Below are positions 43,587 to 52,571 of a stretch of 64,000 bases of DNA, piece after piece (position 1 is the stretch's first letter; each line of letters starts with the position of its first letter). This stretch comes from an uncultured Erysipelotrichaceae bacterium (lineage in GTDB: Bacteria > Bacillota_I > Bacilli_A > Erysipelotrichales > Erysipelotrichaceae). The stretch is from contig CAIFEQ010000006.1 of NCBI GenBank assembly GCA_903789495.1, positions 1-64,000 on the forward strand, given 5' to 3'. Below the pieces are notes generated by a model. The model had not been told where the DNA came from, did not search any database, and was given only the letters and a program-made list of their open reading frames with translations. A program made the position numbers and the translations under genes.

Positions 43587-44299
43587 CAGGAAAGCAGTAA
43601 CAGCACAAAACCCAGGACCAGACAGGGGCCAAACGGAATCCGCTCCTGCCGGCGCAGGGCCAGCAGGACAAAGCCCGCCAGGCAGGCCGCCAGCAGGCCG
43701 GCTGATGCCTGACAGATCCCGAAATACAGGCCCATCAGCGCGATCAGGATCCGATCGCCCTCTCCCAATGCTTCCTTCTGCAGCAGCTTCTGCATGATCC
43801 GGCTGAGCAGCAGGATACTGCCATCCAGAACGAGAAAGCTGAAAAGACCCTCTGCCCAGTACACACACCAGCCCGCCAGGCTGCCCGGCACAAAAAGCAG
43901 GCCCAGCAGGAACAGATGGGCATCGGCGATCTCATAACTCGCCAGATCCGTAAGACAGATCCCGCCGGCAGGCAGACAGACGGCAAACAGCCAGACGGCC
44001 TGCAGCTGCAGGCCATAGCGGCGGTACAGCACCAGGGCCAGCAGGCCAAAGCCCACCTCACAGAGAAAATCCTGCCGCGGGATCCGCTGCCCGCAGGAGC
44101 GGCAGCGCCCTTTCAGAAACAGGTAGCTGAAGACCGGCACCAGCTCCGGTCCGCGCAGTGTCCGCCCGCAGCCCTCACAGTGTGAGCGTCCCCGGCTGAT
44201 CTTTTCCCCGCGCCGCAGGCGGCCGCACCAGCAGGCCAGAAAACTGCCCCAGCAGGCACCGGTCATAAAGAGCAGAAAGTCCGACAGAAATACCATCAT
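43586..44299 (-). CDS. A24 prepilin peptidase (type IV leader peptidase), orphan
   Basis: A 237-aa membrane aspartic protease. GACWGSFLACWCGRLRRGE opens the N-terminal domain, followed by four cysteines in two CxxC pairs (CEGCG and CRSCG). The catalytic aspartates lie in LTDLASYEI and the GxGD motif (LGEGDRIL). It cleaves and may methylate type IV prepilin-like proteins, as in competence pili. No pilin, assembly ATPase or ComG-like gene is in the window, so substrates must be encoded elsewhere. Confidence 0.92.
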   Translation of the reverse strand: MMVFLSDFLLFMTGACWGSFLACWCGRLRRGEKISRGRSHCEGCGRTLRGPELVPVFSYLFLKGRCRSCGQRIPRQDFLCEVGFGLLALVLYRRYGLQLQAVWLFAVCLPAGGICLTDLASYEIADAHLFLLGLLFVPGSLAGWCVYWAEGLFSFLVLDGSILLLSRIMQKLLQKEALGEGDRILIALMGLYFGICQASAGLLAACLAGFVLLALRRQERIPFGPCLVLGFVLLLLS

Positions 44300-44387
44300 C
44301 TGCTCTTCTTTTTCGTTTCCTTCACCGACTCCCCTGCCGTCCTGGCAGACAAGCTGATAAGATGAAGACGAAAGCAGGTGCCTATAG

Positions 44388-45383
44388 ATGAAAGAACTTT
44401 TCGGACAGCAGCCTCAGCCTTTTTATCTCTATACGCTGGAAAATGATGCTCTGCTCCTGCAGGTCACCGACTACGGAGCCCGCTGTGTGGCCCTGATCGA
44501 TAAGAGATCCGGGATCGATCTGCTGCGCGGCTTTGATACCGGCGAACAGTACGTGGCCGACCGCAGCCATCAGGGCGCGGTCATCGGCCGGGTGGGCAAC
44601 CGCATCCGCAATGCCCGTTTCGTCCTGAACGGCAGAACCTATCAGCTGCCCGCCAATGAGCATGGCGTGACCTGTCTGCACAGCGGCAGAGGGCTGGATC
44701 AGCGTTTCTATGCCGGCACGGAAGGAAAAGATCAGGTCACGTTTTCCTATCTTTCCCCGGATGGCGAGGAAGGCTACCCCGGCAGTCTGCAGGTCACGGT
44801 GACCTATACGCTGAAAGACAATCTCGTCCTTCTGCAGGTTTCCGGAACCGCGGATCAGGATACCCTGTTCGGCATCACCTGTCATAACTACTGGAACCTG
44901 GATGATTCCACTTCCATCCTTTCGCATCAGGTCCGCATTCCGGCCGAAACCTACGCGCCCAATGATGCTCTCTGCATTTCCCTGCCTGCCCTGCAGACCG
45001 TGGCGGGCACGCCCTTCGACTTCCGGAATTTCCATGCCCTGGGCGAGCGCATCGATGCCGAGGACCCGCAGATCCAGGCCGTAGGCGGCTATGACCATCA
45101 CTTTCCGATCCCCGGCAGCGGGCTGCGGGAATTTGTCTGCTGCAAAGGTGAGAAACTGTCTCTGACCATGGCCAGCGATCTGCCCGGCATGCACCTGTAC
45201 ACGGCCAATAACCTGCAGATGACCGGCAGGCATGGTCAGCAGGACGGTCCGCACAGTGCGGTCTGCTTCGAACCCGAGTACTTCCCCAATGCCATCAATG
45301 AGCCTGCAGTGCAACCCAAGCCGATTCTCAGGGCCCATACCAGAGCCGTCACGACCATTCTCTGGCAGGTCGATGCACTCTGA
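44388..45383 (+). CDS. galM: Aldose 1-epimerase (galactose mutarotase)
   Basis: A 331-aa protein that interconverts alpha and beta anomers of hexoses. IGRVGNRIRNARF and NEHGVTCLHSG match the substrate-binding part; the catalytic His is in CHNYWNL and the catalytic Glu in CFEPEYFPNAIN. Length is normal for the family. The ribosome site is weak (GCAGGTGCCTATAG). No Leloir-pathway genes adjoin it, so it may serve general sugar use. Confidence 0.95.
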   Translation: MKELFGQQPQPFYLYTLENDALLLQVTDYGARCVALIDKRSGIDLLRGFDTGEQYVADRSHQGAVIGRVGNRIRNARFVLNGRTYQLPANEHGVTCLHSGRGLDQRFYAGTEGKDQVTFSYLSPDGEEGYPGSLQVTVTYTLKDNLVLLQVSGTADQDTLFGITCHNYWNLDDSTSILSHQVRIPAETYAPNDALCISLPALQTVAGTPFDFRNFHALGERIDAEDPQIQAVGGYDHHFPIPGSGLREFVCCKGEKLSLTMASDLPGMHLYTANNLQMTGRHGQQDGPHSAVCFEPEYFPNAINEPAVQPKPILRAHTRAVTTILWQVDAL

Positions 45384-45393
45384 ACCGCAAAAG

Positions 45394-45425
45394 CAGAGAC
45401 AGGAGCGAACCTGTCTCTGTCTGAC
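45394..45425 (+). terminator. Probable terminator after galM
   Basis: CAGAGACAGG and CCTGTCTCTG form a perfect 10-bp stem 10 bp past the galM stop, but the following T-run is poor (TCTGACTT). The remaining bases to 45599 hold no gene that I can see. Confidence 0.5.
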
Positions 45426-45599
45426 TTCGGTCAGCCCGGCATGCTGTCATTCCTTATTATCGTTCCGGCAGCAAACGGAAACCTGTCAGCGAAAAAATCC
45501 GCAAAGATAAACCTGCGGAGAAAAAGGAAGACAGTAAAGGCTTTCCGACATCCTCTGACTTGCAGCAGTCCCTAAGCTGGAACTGATTTCAGTTCATCT

Positions 45600-46190
45600 C
45601 TATATTTCTTCGATGAAATGCCTGCTGTGCCTATCCCAATATTTCTTGTAAACAAAATCATTGCTTACCGTAAAATTCAGCTGATACATTCTGAAAATGA
45701 CCAGCGTATTCTTTGGCTGTACTCGTTCTTCATAAGAATACTGATATTTCATGCCAATTCTTTTCATCACTTCACCGCTGCGGGGATTCTTGACGTCATG
45801 AGTTGCTGTGAGATAAGGCAGACCGTCTTTTCTGACCTGTTCCACAACAGCATTCGCCGCTTCGGAAACAATACCTGAATGCCAGAATTCCTTACGCAGT
45901 CCATAACCCAGATCATGGGATTCGTCCATGTCAGCTTTGATGTATCCAATGGGATAATTGTTCTTTTTCAGACAGATTGCATAAGCATAAGCCTGCGGCT
46001 GTGCATACTTTGCGGCATATCTTTCCTCGTAAAACTGCCTTGTCTCTTCAAGGTTCTTCATTGGATACCAGGGAAGAAATCTGTTAACTTCCTCATCTTT
46101 CAGGATGAGGAAAAGTGCTTCCATATCCTTTTCCGTAAATTTTCTTAAAATTAATCGTTCCGTTGTCAGCGCAGGTGTATTCATCATCAT
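45600..46190 (-). CDS. GNAT acetyltransferase (RimJ/RimL-like)
   Basis: A 196-aa GNAT protein of the RimJ/RimL type. TPALTTERLILRKFTEKDME is the standard N-terminus; LGYGLRKEFWHSGIVSEAAN is the acetyl-CoA-binding segment. Three ATG codons lie together at the start. The gene and its flank are visibly richer in A and T than the rest of the window, with codons such as TTT, AAA and ATT in favour, which suggests recent transfer. Acceptor unknown: a ribosomal protein, other protein or a drug are all possible. Confidence 0.88.
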   Translation of the reverse strand: MMMNTPALTTERLILRKFTEKDMEALFLILKDEEVNRFLPWYPMKNLEETRQFYEERYAAKYAQPQAYAYAICLKKNNYPIGYIKADMDESHDLGYGLRKEFWHSGIVSEAANAVVEQVRKDGLPYLTATHDVKNPRSGEVMKRIGMKYQYSYEERVQPKNTLVIFRMYQLNFTVSNDFVYKKYWDRHSRHFIEEI

Positions 46191-46603
46191 TCATCTCTTT
46201 ACATTCCAGTCTGTGGGATCATGCCACTGTTTATTTCAGGTCCCTGTCTTTTTATTGTTTCCTGCATTTTCTGAAATTCATTCCTGCTGGGAATCACAGA
46301 AACAGCGCCAATCACCGGCAGAGGATCTTCTGTTGATGCTCAGACCGTCACGCTGCTGCTTTTACGTACTCTTTTTTGTTCACAATCAGAAGACAGCAGC
46401 TCCGCCTTCCCTGCAGACAGCAGAATCACAGTCCCATCACGGAAAAACAGTATGCCGAAAGCCTCTCAAAAGCTTTATGCATATACATGTTCAATATAGA
46501 ACCACAAGTCTCTGTTCCTGAAGAAATCGCTGTCACAGAAACAGCTTAACCAGGAATTTTCCGGTCTTTTTTCTTCATGAGCAGAACCGCTGTCTCTGCC
46601 TGT
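46191..46603. other. AT-richer intergenic region without a clear gene
   Basis: About 410 bp with no convincing gene. A plus-strand open frame (46105-46521) overlaps the GNAT gene on the other strand, has no ribosome site and an odd Ser/Cys-rich product, so it is not called. Base use resembles the GNAT gene, suggesting that both arrived together. Confidence 0.6.
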
Positions 46604-47725
46604 CTAACGGCTCAGCAGAGCGATGTTTTCAATCGAATCGGTAAAGGGGAACTGATCCACCGGCTGCAGACACTGAATGCGATAGCCCCGGCAGGTCAGA
46701 TTCTTCAGATCCCGCACCTGCGTGGCAGGATTGCAGGAGACATAGACGATGCGCTGCGGCCTGAGGGAGGCCAGATGCACCATGAACTGCTGGGACATCC
46801 CGGCCCGCGGGGGATCCAGAAAAACCACATCCGGCCGGTCCAGAAGACGATCCAGGAACTGCTCCGCATCGTCGCAGTAGAACCGGGCATTGCGGATCTG
46901 GTTGCGCCGGGCATTATGCACCGCATCCTGCACGGCTTCTGCCGCGATCTCCACCCCGACGACTTCTCGGGCCTGCCGGGCGGCCAGCAGGGATATTGTC
47001 CCGATCCCGCAGCACAGATCCAGCACCGTACTCTGCGGCCCCAGCCCGGCCAGGGAGATGGCTTTCTGATACAGCACTTCCGTCATCTCCGGATTGACCT
47101 GATAGAAGGACTGCGGCGAGATCCGGAAACTGATCCCGCCGATCGTATCGCGGATATAGCCCTGTCCGAAGAGCACCTCCTGCCGTTCCCCCAGAATCAT
47201 GGAAGTCCGGGCCGGATTCCAGTTCAGCACCACCGAGGCAATCTCCGGGTGCATCCGGGTCAGCTGGCTGACCAGCCTTCGGGCTCCTGGCAGGCTCTTT
47301 GACCCGATCACAATGACCAGCAGAACCTGGCCGGTGGAATGGGAAACACGCAGATAGAGGTGCCGCAGGATGCCGGTCTTCCGGTCCTCGTCATAGGGGG
47401 CCAGCTTCATGCCGGCGGCGATCCGCACGAAATCATGCATGATCGCATTGGCTGCGGGATGCTGAATGCGGCAGGACCGGGAAAAGACCAGACGATGGCT
47501 GTTCCGCTCATACAGACCGGCGGCCAGCCGGCCTTTTTCATCCCGGCCGAAGGTCGCATAGACCTTGTGCCGGTAATGATACGGATCCGGCATGCCGAGA
47601 ATCGGTTCCACCGAACAGCGGGGAAACAGATTGGCCAGGACCTGCTGTTTGGCCTGCAGGGTTTCTTCATAAGGCTGCTCAATCGAAACGCAGCCCCCGC
47701 ATTTCCCGGATACCGGACAGATCAT
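46604..47725 (-). CDS. 23S rRNA (uracil-5-)-methyltransferase, RlmC/RlmD family
   Basis: A 373-aa SAM-dependent RNA methyltransferase. The N-terminal cysteines of a [4Fe-4S] site are in CPVSGKCGGC. DLCCGIGTISLLAA binds SAM, FLDPPRAGM carries the active-site loop and YVSCNPATQ the catalytic Cys. It begins directly at the iron-sulphur motif and so lacks the N-terminal TRAM domain, as in E. coli RlmC (about 375 aa) rather than RlmD. The target is probably U747 or an equivalent uridine. Its start overlaps the stop of the HAD gene by four bases. Confidence 0.93.
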   Translation of the reverse strand: MICPVSGKCGGCVSIEQPYEETLQAKQQVLANLFPRCSVEPILGMPDPYHYRHKVYATFGRDEKGRLAAGLYERNSHRLVFSRSCRIQHPAANAIMHDFVRIAAGMKLAPYDEDRKTGILRHLYLRVSHSTGQVLLVIVIGSKSLPGARRLVSQLTRMHPEIASVVLNWNPARTSMILGERQEVLFGQGYIRDTIGGISFRISPQSFYQVNPEMTEVLYQKAISLAGLGPQSTVLDLCCGIGTISLLAARQAREVVGVEIAAEAVQDAVHNARRNQIRNARFYCDDAEQFLDRLLDRPDVVFLDPPRAGMSQQFMVHLASLRPQRIVYVSCNPATQVRDLKNLTCRGYRIQCLQPVDQFPFTDSIENIALLSR

Positions 47726-48351
47726 AAGACCACCTCGGCCATGCTGTGCCAGACCTGCTCCCAGGCCTGTTTCAGGACCCGGTAGGACTGATGCCCGCAG
47801 GCCACCAGATCGGTCTGACGGATCTGCAGAGCCCGGGCCGTTTCCAGATCATGCAGGGTATCCCCGATCAGCCGGCAGTCATCCGGACGGGCGCCGGAAT
47901 CCCGCAGCCACTGCCGGGCGGTTTCAATCTTGCCGGCAGCCAGATTGTCGGAAACCCCCAGCATCTGCCGGAAATACCCGTCAATGCCCAGCTGTCTGGT
48001 CTGCGCCAGCAGCTTGTCCTGCCGGCAGGCCGAGATGATGACATTGACATAACCGGACGAGACCGCCTCTTCCAGCTTGTCCAGAGCCCCCGGCACCAGT
48101 GTGCAGGACGAAAAACGGGCATCATAGAGCGCGTTGAACTCATCGGCGACCTGGGCATAGGTTTCTCCGGCAAACGTGTAGCCGATCTTATGGTAGTAGG
48201 ACTCTACCGGGAAGCAGAAAAGATCCCGGTATTCTTCCAAGGTATACTGCCGGCCCATGTGCCGTTCCGCCAGCATCTGATTTTCAATCTCCAGGCACAG
48301 TGCTGCATCATCCAGCAGGGTGCCGTTGTAGTCCCAGATCAGAATCTTCAT
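47722..48351 (-). CDS. HAD family hydrolase (phosphatase-like)
   Basis: A 209-aa HAD phosphatase of the phosphoglycolate phosphatase type. Motif I reads WDYNGTLLDD, with Asn where the second Asp is usual; this DxN form is also seen in other HAD proteins. Motif II is in IISACRQ and motif III/IV is GDTLHDLETA. A helical cap lies between. Start at 48351 (MKILIWDYNG). Overlaps the downstream methyltransferase start by four bases, so the two are co-translated. Substrate unknown. Confidence 0.9.
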   Translation of the reverse strand: MKILIWDYNGTLLDDAALCLEIENQMLAERHMGRQYTLEEYRDLFCFPVESYYHKIGYTFAGETYAQVADEFNALYDARFSSCTLVPGALDKLEEAVSSGYVNVIISACRQDKLLAQTRQLGIDGYFRQMLGVSDNLAAGKIETARQWLRDSGARPDDCRLIGDTLHDLETARALQIRQTDLVACGHQSYRVLKQAWEQVWHSMAEVVL

Positions 48352-48388
48352 GAAACGATTATACCCCCTGCTGCACCGGTTCTGCCGC

Positions 48389-48982
48389 TTATCTGTACCG
48401 ACGGCGGTAAGTCTCGATCTCATTTTCGATTGTCGTGTAGTCCCGCTCAAACAGGGCATCGCTGATGGCCCTGTTCAGCTCGTCTGGTTCCAGTTTTTCC
48501 AGCAGCTTCTGTTCCACAAACCGCTTGGATTTCTCCCGGTACTTCGGCAGGCGGTACCTCTGCTGGATCCGAGCCAGTTCGGGCCGCCAGAGGATGGCGA
48601 TCTTCTGCGCCAGATGCGGCTTCGGATTGGGCTGCGGCGCCCGCTGCAGGTAAAAGTCAAAGCGGCCCTGCACCTGTTCCACGACCACGATGCCCCACCA
48701 GTCCGGGACATGTTCAGCCGCATGCAGGGCATGTCTGGCCCCGACCACCAGGATATTGTAGTCACACCAGCGGCTGTAGTCCCGCACCTGCCGCTGCAGT
48801 CTGGCATAGGTATCCGCATCGCTCTTGATCTCAATGCCGGTCAGGGCATCATTGGTTACCATCAGGATATCGGCCCGGGAACGGCCCATGGTCTTTTCTT
48901 CCAGGAAACGGACCACTCCAGCCTGAGCTTCCAGCCAGTCAAACAGCGGTTCCCGGATCTGCCGGTCATAGAGAATGCTCAT
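48389..48982 (-). CDS. sce7726 family protein (PD-(D/E)XK nuclease-like)
   Basis: A 197-aa protein. RADILMVTNDALTGIEIKSD has the Asp...Glu-x-Lys pattern of the PD-(D/E)XK nuclease fold and is the hallmark of the sce7726 family; residues after it (ARLQRQVRDYSRWCDYNILV) also match. The family's role is unknown, though members are often near mobile DNA. Here it sits 37 bp upstream of the HAD gene on the same strand, with no mobile genes nearby. Confidence 0.85.
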   Translation of the reverse strand: MSILYDRQIREPLFDWLEAQAGVVRFLEEKTMGRSRADILMVTNDALTGIEIKSDADTYARLQRQVRDYSRWCDYNILVVGARHALHAAEHVPDWWGIVVVEQVQGRFDFYLQRAPQPNPKPHLAQKIAILWRPELARIQQRYRLPKYREKSKRFVEQKLLEKLEPDELNRAISDALFERDYTTIENEIETYRRRYR

Positions 48983-49004
48983 GGGCCTATTTTAGCAGAG
49001 CCGG

Positions 49005-49036
49005 AACGAAAACATGACCGCAGGATCTGCGGTCAG
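49005..49036 (-). terminator. Terminator after the DUF1846 gene
   Basis: Minus-strand TGACCGCAG, loop ATC, CTGCGGTCA, then TGTTTTCG, directly past the stop codon. Confidence 0.75.
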
Positions 49037-49040
49037 GGAC

Positions 49041-50528
49041 TCACTTCTTATGATAGAGCTTCTTCTGGTAGTACACCGGTTCACAGGTGACGTTGATGCC
49101 CAGCTTCTGATACAGGTTGGCATCTTCCAGGGGCAGGATGACGGTGCTGTGGGCTTCGGAACCCTTCAGTTCCGGCAGATGCTTCATGGCCTCTGCCGCA
49201 TAGGCATTGGTCTTGCCCATCAGGGCCAGGGCCATGAGGACCTCATCCGAATGCAGACGGGGATTGTGGTTGCCCAGGTTGTTCACCTTGAGATTCTGAA
49301 TCGGGGTGACATATTCGGCCTCGATCAGATTCTGCTCCTTGGGAATGGACCCCAGCAGTTTCAGGGCGTTGATCAGGGCGGCGGCACTGGGACCGAAGAG
49401 ACTGGACGTCTTGCCGGTCACCATGCGTCCGTCCGGCAGTTCAATGGCCATGGCCGGTGCACCGGTTGTCTTCGCCTTGTCCTTGGCGACTGCTACACAG
49501 GCCCTGTCCTTGGCCGACAGCCCGGCCTTCTGCATGAGCAGATCCATGCGTTCCACAGCTGCGGCCGAAGCCCGGCCGTTGAGCTGGTCCACATGAACCC
49601 GATACCAGCGCCGGATGATCTCGTCCCGGCCGGCCTGACGGGCTGCCTTGTCATCGATGATGCAGGAGCCGACCATGTTCACGCCCATGTCGGTCGGAGA
49701 GCGGTACGGAGAGACCTTGCAGATACGCTCTATGATACGGTTCAGCACCGGGAAGATCTCGATATCCCGGTTGTAGTTGACGGCCGAGATGCCATAGGCT
49801 TCCAGGTGATACGGGTCAATCATGTTGATGTCATTCAGGTCAGCCGTGGCCGCTTCGTAGGCCAGGTTGACGGGATGGCTCAGCGGCAGGTTCCAGACCG
49901 GGAAGGTCTCAAACTTGGCATAGCCGGAGGGAATGCCCTTCTTCTGGTCATGGTAGAGCTGCGAAATGCAGGTGGCCATCTTGCCCGAACCCGGACCGGG
50001 TGTGGTCACCACGACCAGGCTGCGGCTGGTCTCGATATAGTCATTCCGGCCCAGGCCGTCTTCGGAGACGATATGATCCACGTTGGTCGGATAGCCTTCG
50101 ATCGGATAGTGCAGATAGCTGCGGATGCCGAGCCGCTTCAGCTGGGTGCGGAACCGGTCCGCCTCCTGCTGATGGGCATACTGGGTCAGCACGACGCTGC
50201 CGACATAGAGTTCCGCTTCCTTGAACGCGTCAATCATGCAGAAGACTTCCTGGTCATAGTCGATGCCCAGATCCCCGCGGGACTTGGAATGTTCAATGTC
50301 GGCCGCATTGATGCAGATGATGAGTTCCACCTGATCCTTCAGGCCGCTGAGCAGCCGGACCTTGTTGTTGGCATCGTAGCCCGGCAGGACCCGGGAGGCG
50401 TGGAAATCCTCAAACAGCTTGCCGCCGAACTCCAGATACAGCTTGCCGTCAAACATGGCAATGCGCTGCTGGATCCGCTCTTTCTGCAGTTTCAGATACA
50501 GTTCCGAATCAAAGGCTTTTCTGTACAT
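49041..50528 (-). CDS. DUF1846 family protein
   Basis: A 495-aa protein of the DUF1846 (UPF0371) family, common in Firmicutes and streptococci. The N-terminus ([15 protein letters not shown]) and the segment [20 protein letters not shown], which has a P-loop-like Gly-Ser-Gly-Lys, are typical. Its fold contains a Rossmann-like part, but the function is unsettled. Length is normal. It lies 93 bp downstream of nadE on the same strand and could be part of the NAD operon; the gap holds a GC-rich stem without a good T-run. Confidence 0.92.
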   Translation of the reverse strand: MYRKAFDSELYLKLQKERIQQRIAMFDGKLYLEFGGKLFEDFHASRVLPGYDANNKVRLLSGLKDQVELIICINAADIEHSKSRGDLGIDYDQEVFCMIDAFKEAELYVGSVVLTQYAHQQEADRFRTQLKRLGIRSYLHYPIEGYPTNVDHIVSEDGLGRNDYIETSRSLVVVTTPGPGSGKMATCISQLYHDQKKGIPSGYAKFETFPVWNLPLSHPVNLAYEAATADLNDINMIDPYHLEAYGISAVNYNRDIEIFPVLNRIIERICKVSPYRSPTDMGVNMVGSCIIDDKAARQAGRDEIIRRWYRVHVDQLNGRASAAAVERMDLLMQKAGLSAKDRACVAVAKDKAKTTGAPAMAIELPDGRMVTGKTSSLFGPSAAALINALKLLGSIPKEQNLIEAEYVTPIQNLKVNNLGNHNPRLHSDEVLMALALMGKTNAYAAEAMKHLPELKGSEAHSTVILPLEDANLYQKLGINVTCEPVYYQKKLYHKK

Positions 50529-50621
50529 GTCTTCTTTCCCCTCAACAGTATATCCGCCCGGCCTGGCATCTGCACAGAAAAAGCAGAAATGCCGGGAAGG
50601 TGCATTTTCCTCCTGAACCCT

Positions 50622-52571
50622 TCAGGCTTTCTTCAGAGCCGCCAGCCAGAGCTGCACGCTGGCATCGCTGGGCATGCGCCAGTCGCCGCGCGGCGACAGG
50701 CTGACGGAACCGACCTTCGGTCCGTCCGGCAGACAGCTTCTCTTGAACTGCTGCGAGAAGAACCGCTGGAAGAAGCGGTATTCTGCCGCCTTGAGATCCT
50801 CTTTGGCGATTTCCGGATAAGCCGTCATGGCCAGCGCCAGGATGCGTTCCGGTTCACAGCCATAGCGCAGATGCCAGTACAGGAAGAAGTCATTCAGGTC
50901 ATAGCGGCCGATGACGGCTTCCGTCATCTGGGCAATGGCCCCTTTCTGATTCGGAGTCAGTTCCGGGGTGATCGGGGTGGCCACGATGTCCTGCAGCACC
51001 TGCTTCAGCTTCCGGCTGCCGGCGGTGCGGGCATAGGTGTCGACGATATAGCGCACCAGGGTCTTGGGCACCGAGGCATTGACGCCGTACATGGACATGT
51101 GATCGCCATTGTACGTGCACCAGCCTAAGGCCAGTTCGGACAGGTCGCCGGTGCCGACCACCAGTCCCTGATGCATGTTTGCGGCATCCATCAGGATCAG
51201 GGTGCGGATCCGGGCCTGGGCATTCTCATAGGCGGTATCCCCCGCCCCCTGATATGTTGCCGCATGCCCGATGGCCTGCAGGTGCGCCTGCAGCTGTTCC
51301 TGGATCGGCACCTCCTGCCATTCGACCTTCAGGGCCTGCATCAGGGCCACCGCATTCTCATAGGTGCGGTCGCTCGTATTGCCCCGGCTGGGCATGGTAT
51401 AGGCCAGGATCTTCGTCCCCGGCACAAGCCGGCAGGCCTCATGGCATACCAGCAGGGCCAGCGTACTGTCCAGACCCCCGGACACCCCGATCACCAGACG
51501 GCGGATCCCGGTCGCCCGCAGACGGGTGGCCAGACCGCTGGCCTGAATCTGCAGGATCTGCCGGCAGCGCTCTTCCCGGCTTTCATCTTCCTCCGGTACA
51601 AACGGATTGCGGGCCGGCTGCACTCCTTCTTTCCGCAGCAGGCCGGCCAGTTCGTCTGCCGACAGCGTTTCCCGGCCGCCCAGCAGACCGATCCGGACCT
51701 CCAGGCGTTCAAAAGCCCGCTCGGCCGGTCCCTGGTAGGTCGTCTGGTGCAGACGGTTATGACGGATCTGCTGGAGATCAAAGACCGCGGTTTCCACATG
51801 GGAAAGACCATCAAAGAGGTTTTCCTGGAGCACCCGGCCGTTTTCGGCCAGGATGGTATGGCCGGAGAAGACCAGATCGGTGCTGCTCTCCCCGGCCCCG
51901 CACGAGGTCAGGACATAGCCGCACCAGCAGTCGGCCGAAACCTGGCGCACCAGGCTGCGGCGGTACTCCGCCTTTCCGATGGTTTCATCGGAGGCGGACA
52001 GATTCACGATGATCTGCGCACCGGCCAGGCACTGCTGGATGCTGGGGCGCTGCGGGACCCAGAGATCCTCGCAGATCTCACAGCCTACGGTCACATCATG
52101 ACCGGCATCCTGAAACAGCAGGTCCGTACCGAACGGCACCAGCTGACCGGCATAGTAAAGCTCTGCGCCGGTCACCTCCCGGCCGGGCGTGAACCAGCGC
52201 TGTTCGTAGAACTCGCCATAGTTGGGCAGATAGCTCTTGGGCACGATGGCCTTCAGCGCCTGGTCATTGAGCACGGCGGCACAGTTGTACAGCCGGTTCT
52301 CATACACCACCGGCACGCCCACAAAGACCAGCTGTTCCCGGCCTACGGCCCTGGCCGTCTTGCGGACTTCGTCCTCACAGGCCGCCAGCAGGGTGCGGTT
52401 CTGGAAGAGATCCGCACTGGTATAGCCGGCCAGGCTCAGTTCCGGAAAGACCAGAATGCCGCAGTCCGCATGTTCTTTTATCAGAGAGCGGATCCGGGCG
52501 CCGTTGAAGGCCGGATCGGCCGGCCGGACTTCCGGGACGCAGGCGGCCGCTTTAAGCAGGCAGTTTTTCAT
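50622..52571 (-). CDS. nadE: Glutamine-hydrolysing NAD+ synthetase
   Basis: A 649-aa two-domain enzyme that makes NAD from nicotinate adenine dinucleotide, ATP and glutamine, the last step of the pathway. The N-terminal nitrilase domain has Glu (FPELSLAGYTSADL), Lys (VPKSYLPNYGEFYEQRWF) and Cys (GCEICEDLW) of the glutaminase triad. The C-terminal synthetase domain has the ATP loop SGGLDSTLAL and DLSELALGWCTYNGDHMSMY. Length fits the glutamine-dependent form. Start overlaps the nadD stop by four bases. Confidence 0.97.
   Translation of the reverse strand: MKNCLLKAAACVPEVRPADPAFNGARIRSLIKEHADCGILVFPELSLAGYTSADLFQNRTLLAACEDEVRKTARAVGREQLVFVGVPVVYENRLYNCAAVLNDQALKAIVPKSYLPNYGEFYEQRWFTPGREVTGAELYYAGQLVPFGTDLLFQDAGHDVTVGCEICEDLWVPQRPSIQQCLAGAQIIVNLSASDETIGKAEYRRSLVRQVSADCWCGYVLTSCGAGESSTDLVFSGHTILAENGRVLQENLFDGLSHVETAVFDLQQIRHNRLHQTTYQGPAERAFERLEVRIGLLGGRETLSADELAGLLRKEGVQPARNPFVPEEDESREERCRQILQIQASGLATRLRATGIRRLVIGVSGGLDSTLALLVCHEACRLVPGTKILAYTMPSRGNTSDRTYENAVALMQALKVEWQEVPIQEQLQAHLQAIGHAATYQGAGDTAYENAQARIRTLILMDAANMHQGLVVGTGDLSELALGWCTYNGDHMSMYGVNASVPKTLVRYIVDTYARTAGSRKLKQVLQDIVATPITPELTPNQKGAIAQMTEAVIGRYDLNDFFLYWHLRYGCEPERILALAMTAYPEIAKEDLKAAEYRFFQRFFSQQFKRSCLPDGPKVGSVSLSPRGDWRMPSDASVQLWLAALKKA

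Noticed and set aside
46105-46521. Possible 138-codon plus-strand gene in the AT-richer island
   Set aside because: It overlaps the GNAT gene antisense, lacks a ribosome site and has a Ser/Cys-rich product without a fold pattern.
46604-47725. Apparent N-terminal truncation of the RNA methyltransferase
   Set aside because: The lack of a TRAM domain fits the RlmC-type length of about 375 aa, and the start is fixed by overlap with the HAD gene, so it is not a broken gene.
47722-48351. HAD motif I with Asn instead of the second Asp as a sign of an inactive enzyme
   Set aside because: DxNGTL forms are seen in other HAD phosphatases, so this alone is not evidence of inactivity.
50529-50621. GC-rich inverted repeat between nadE and the DUF1846 gene as a terminator
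   Set aside because: The stem is interrupted and is not followed by a T-run on the minus strand, so I did not call it.
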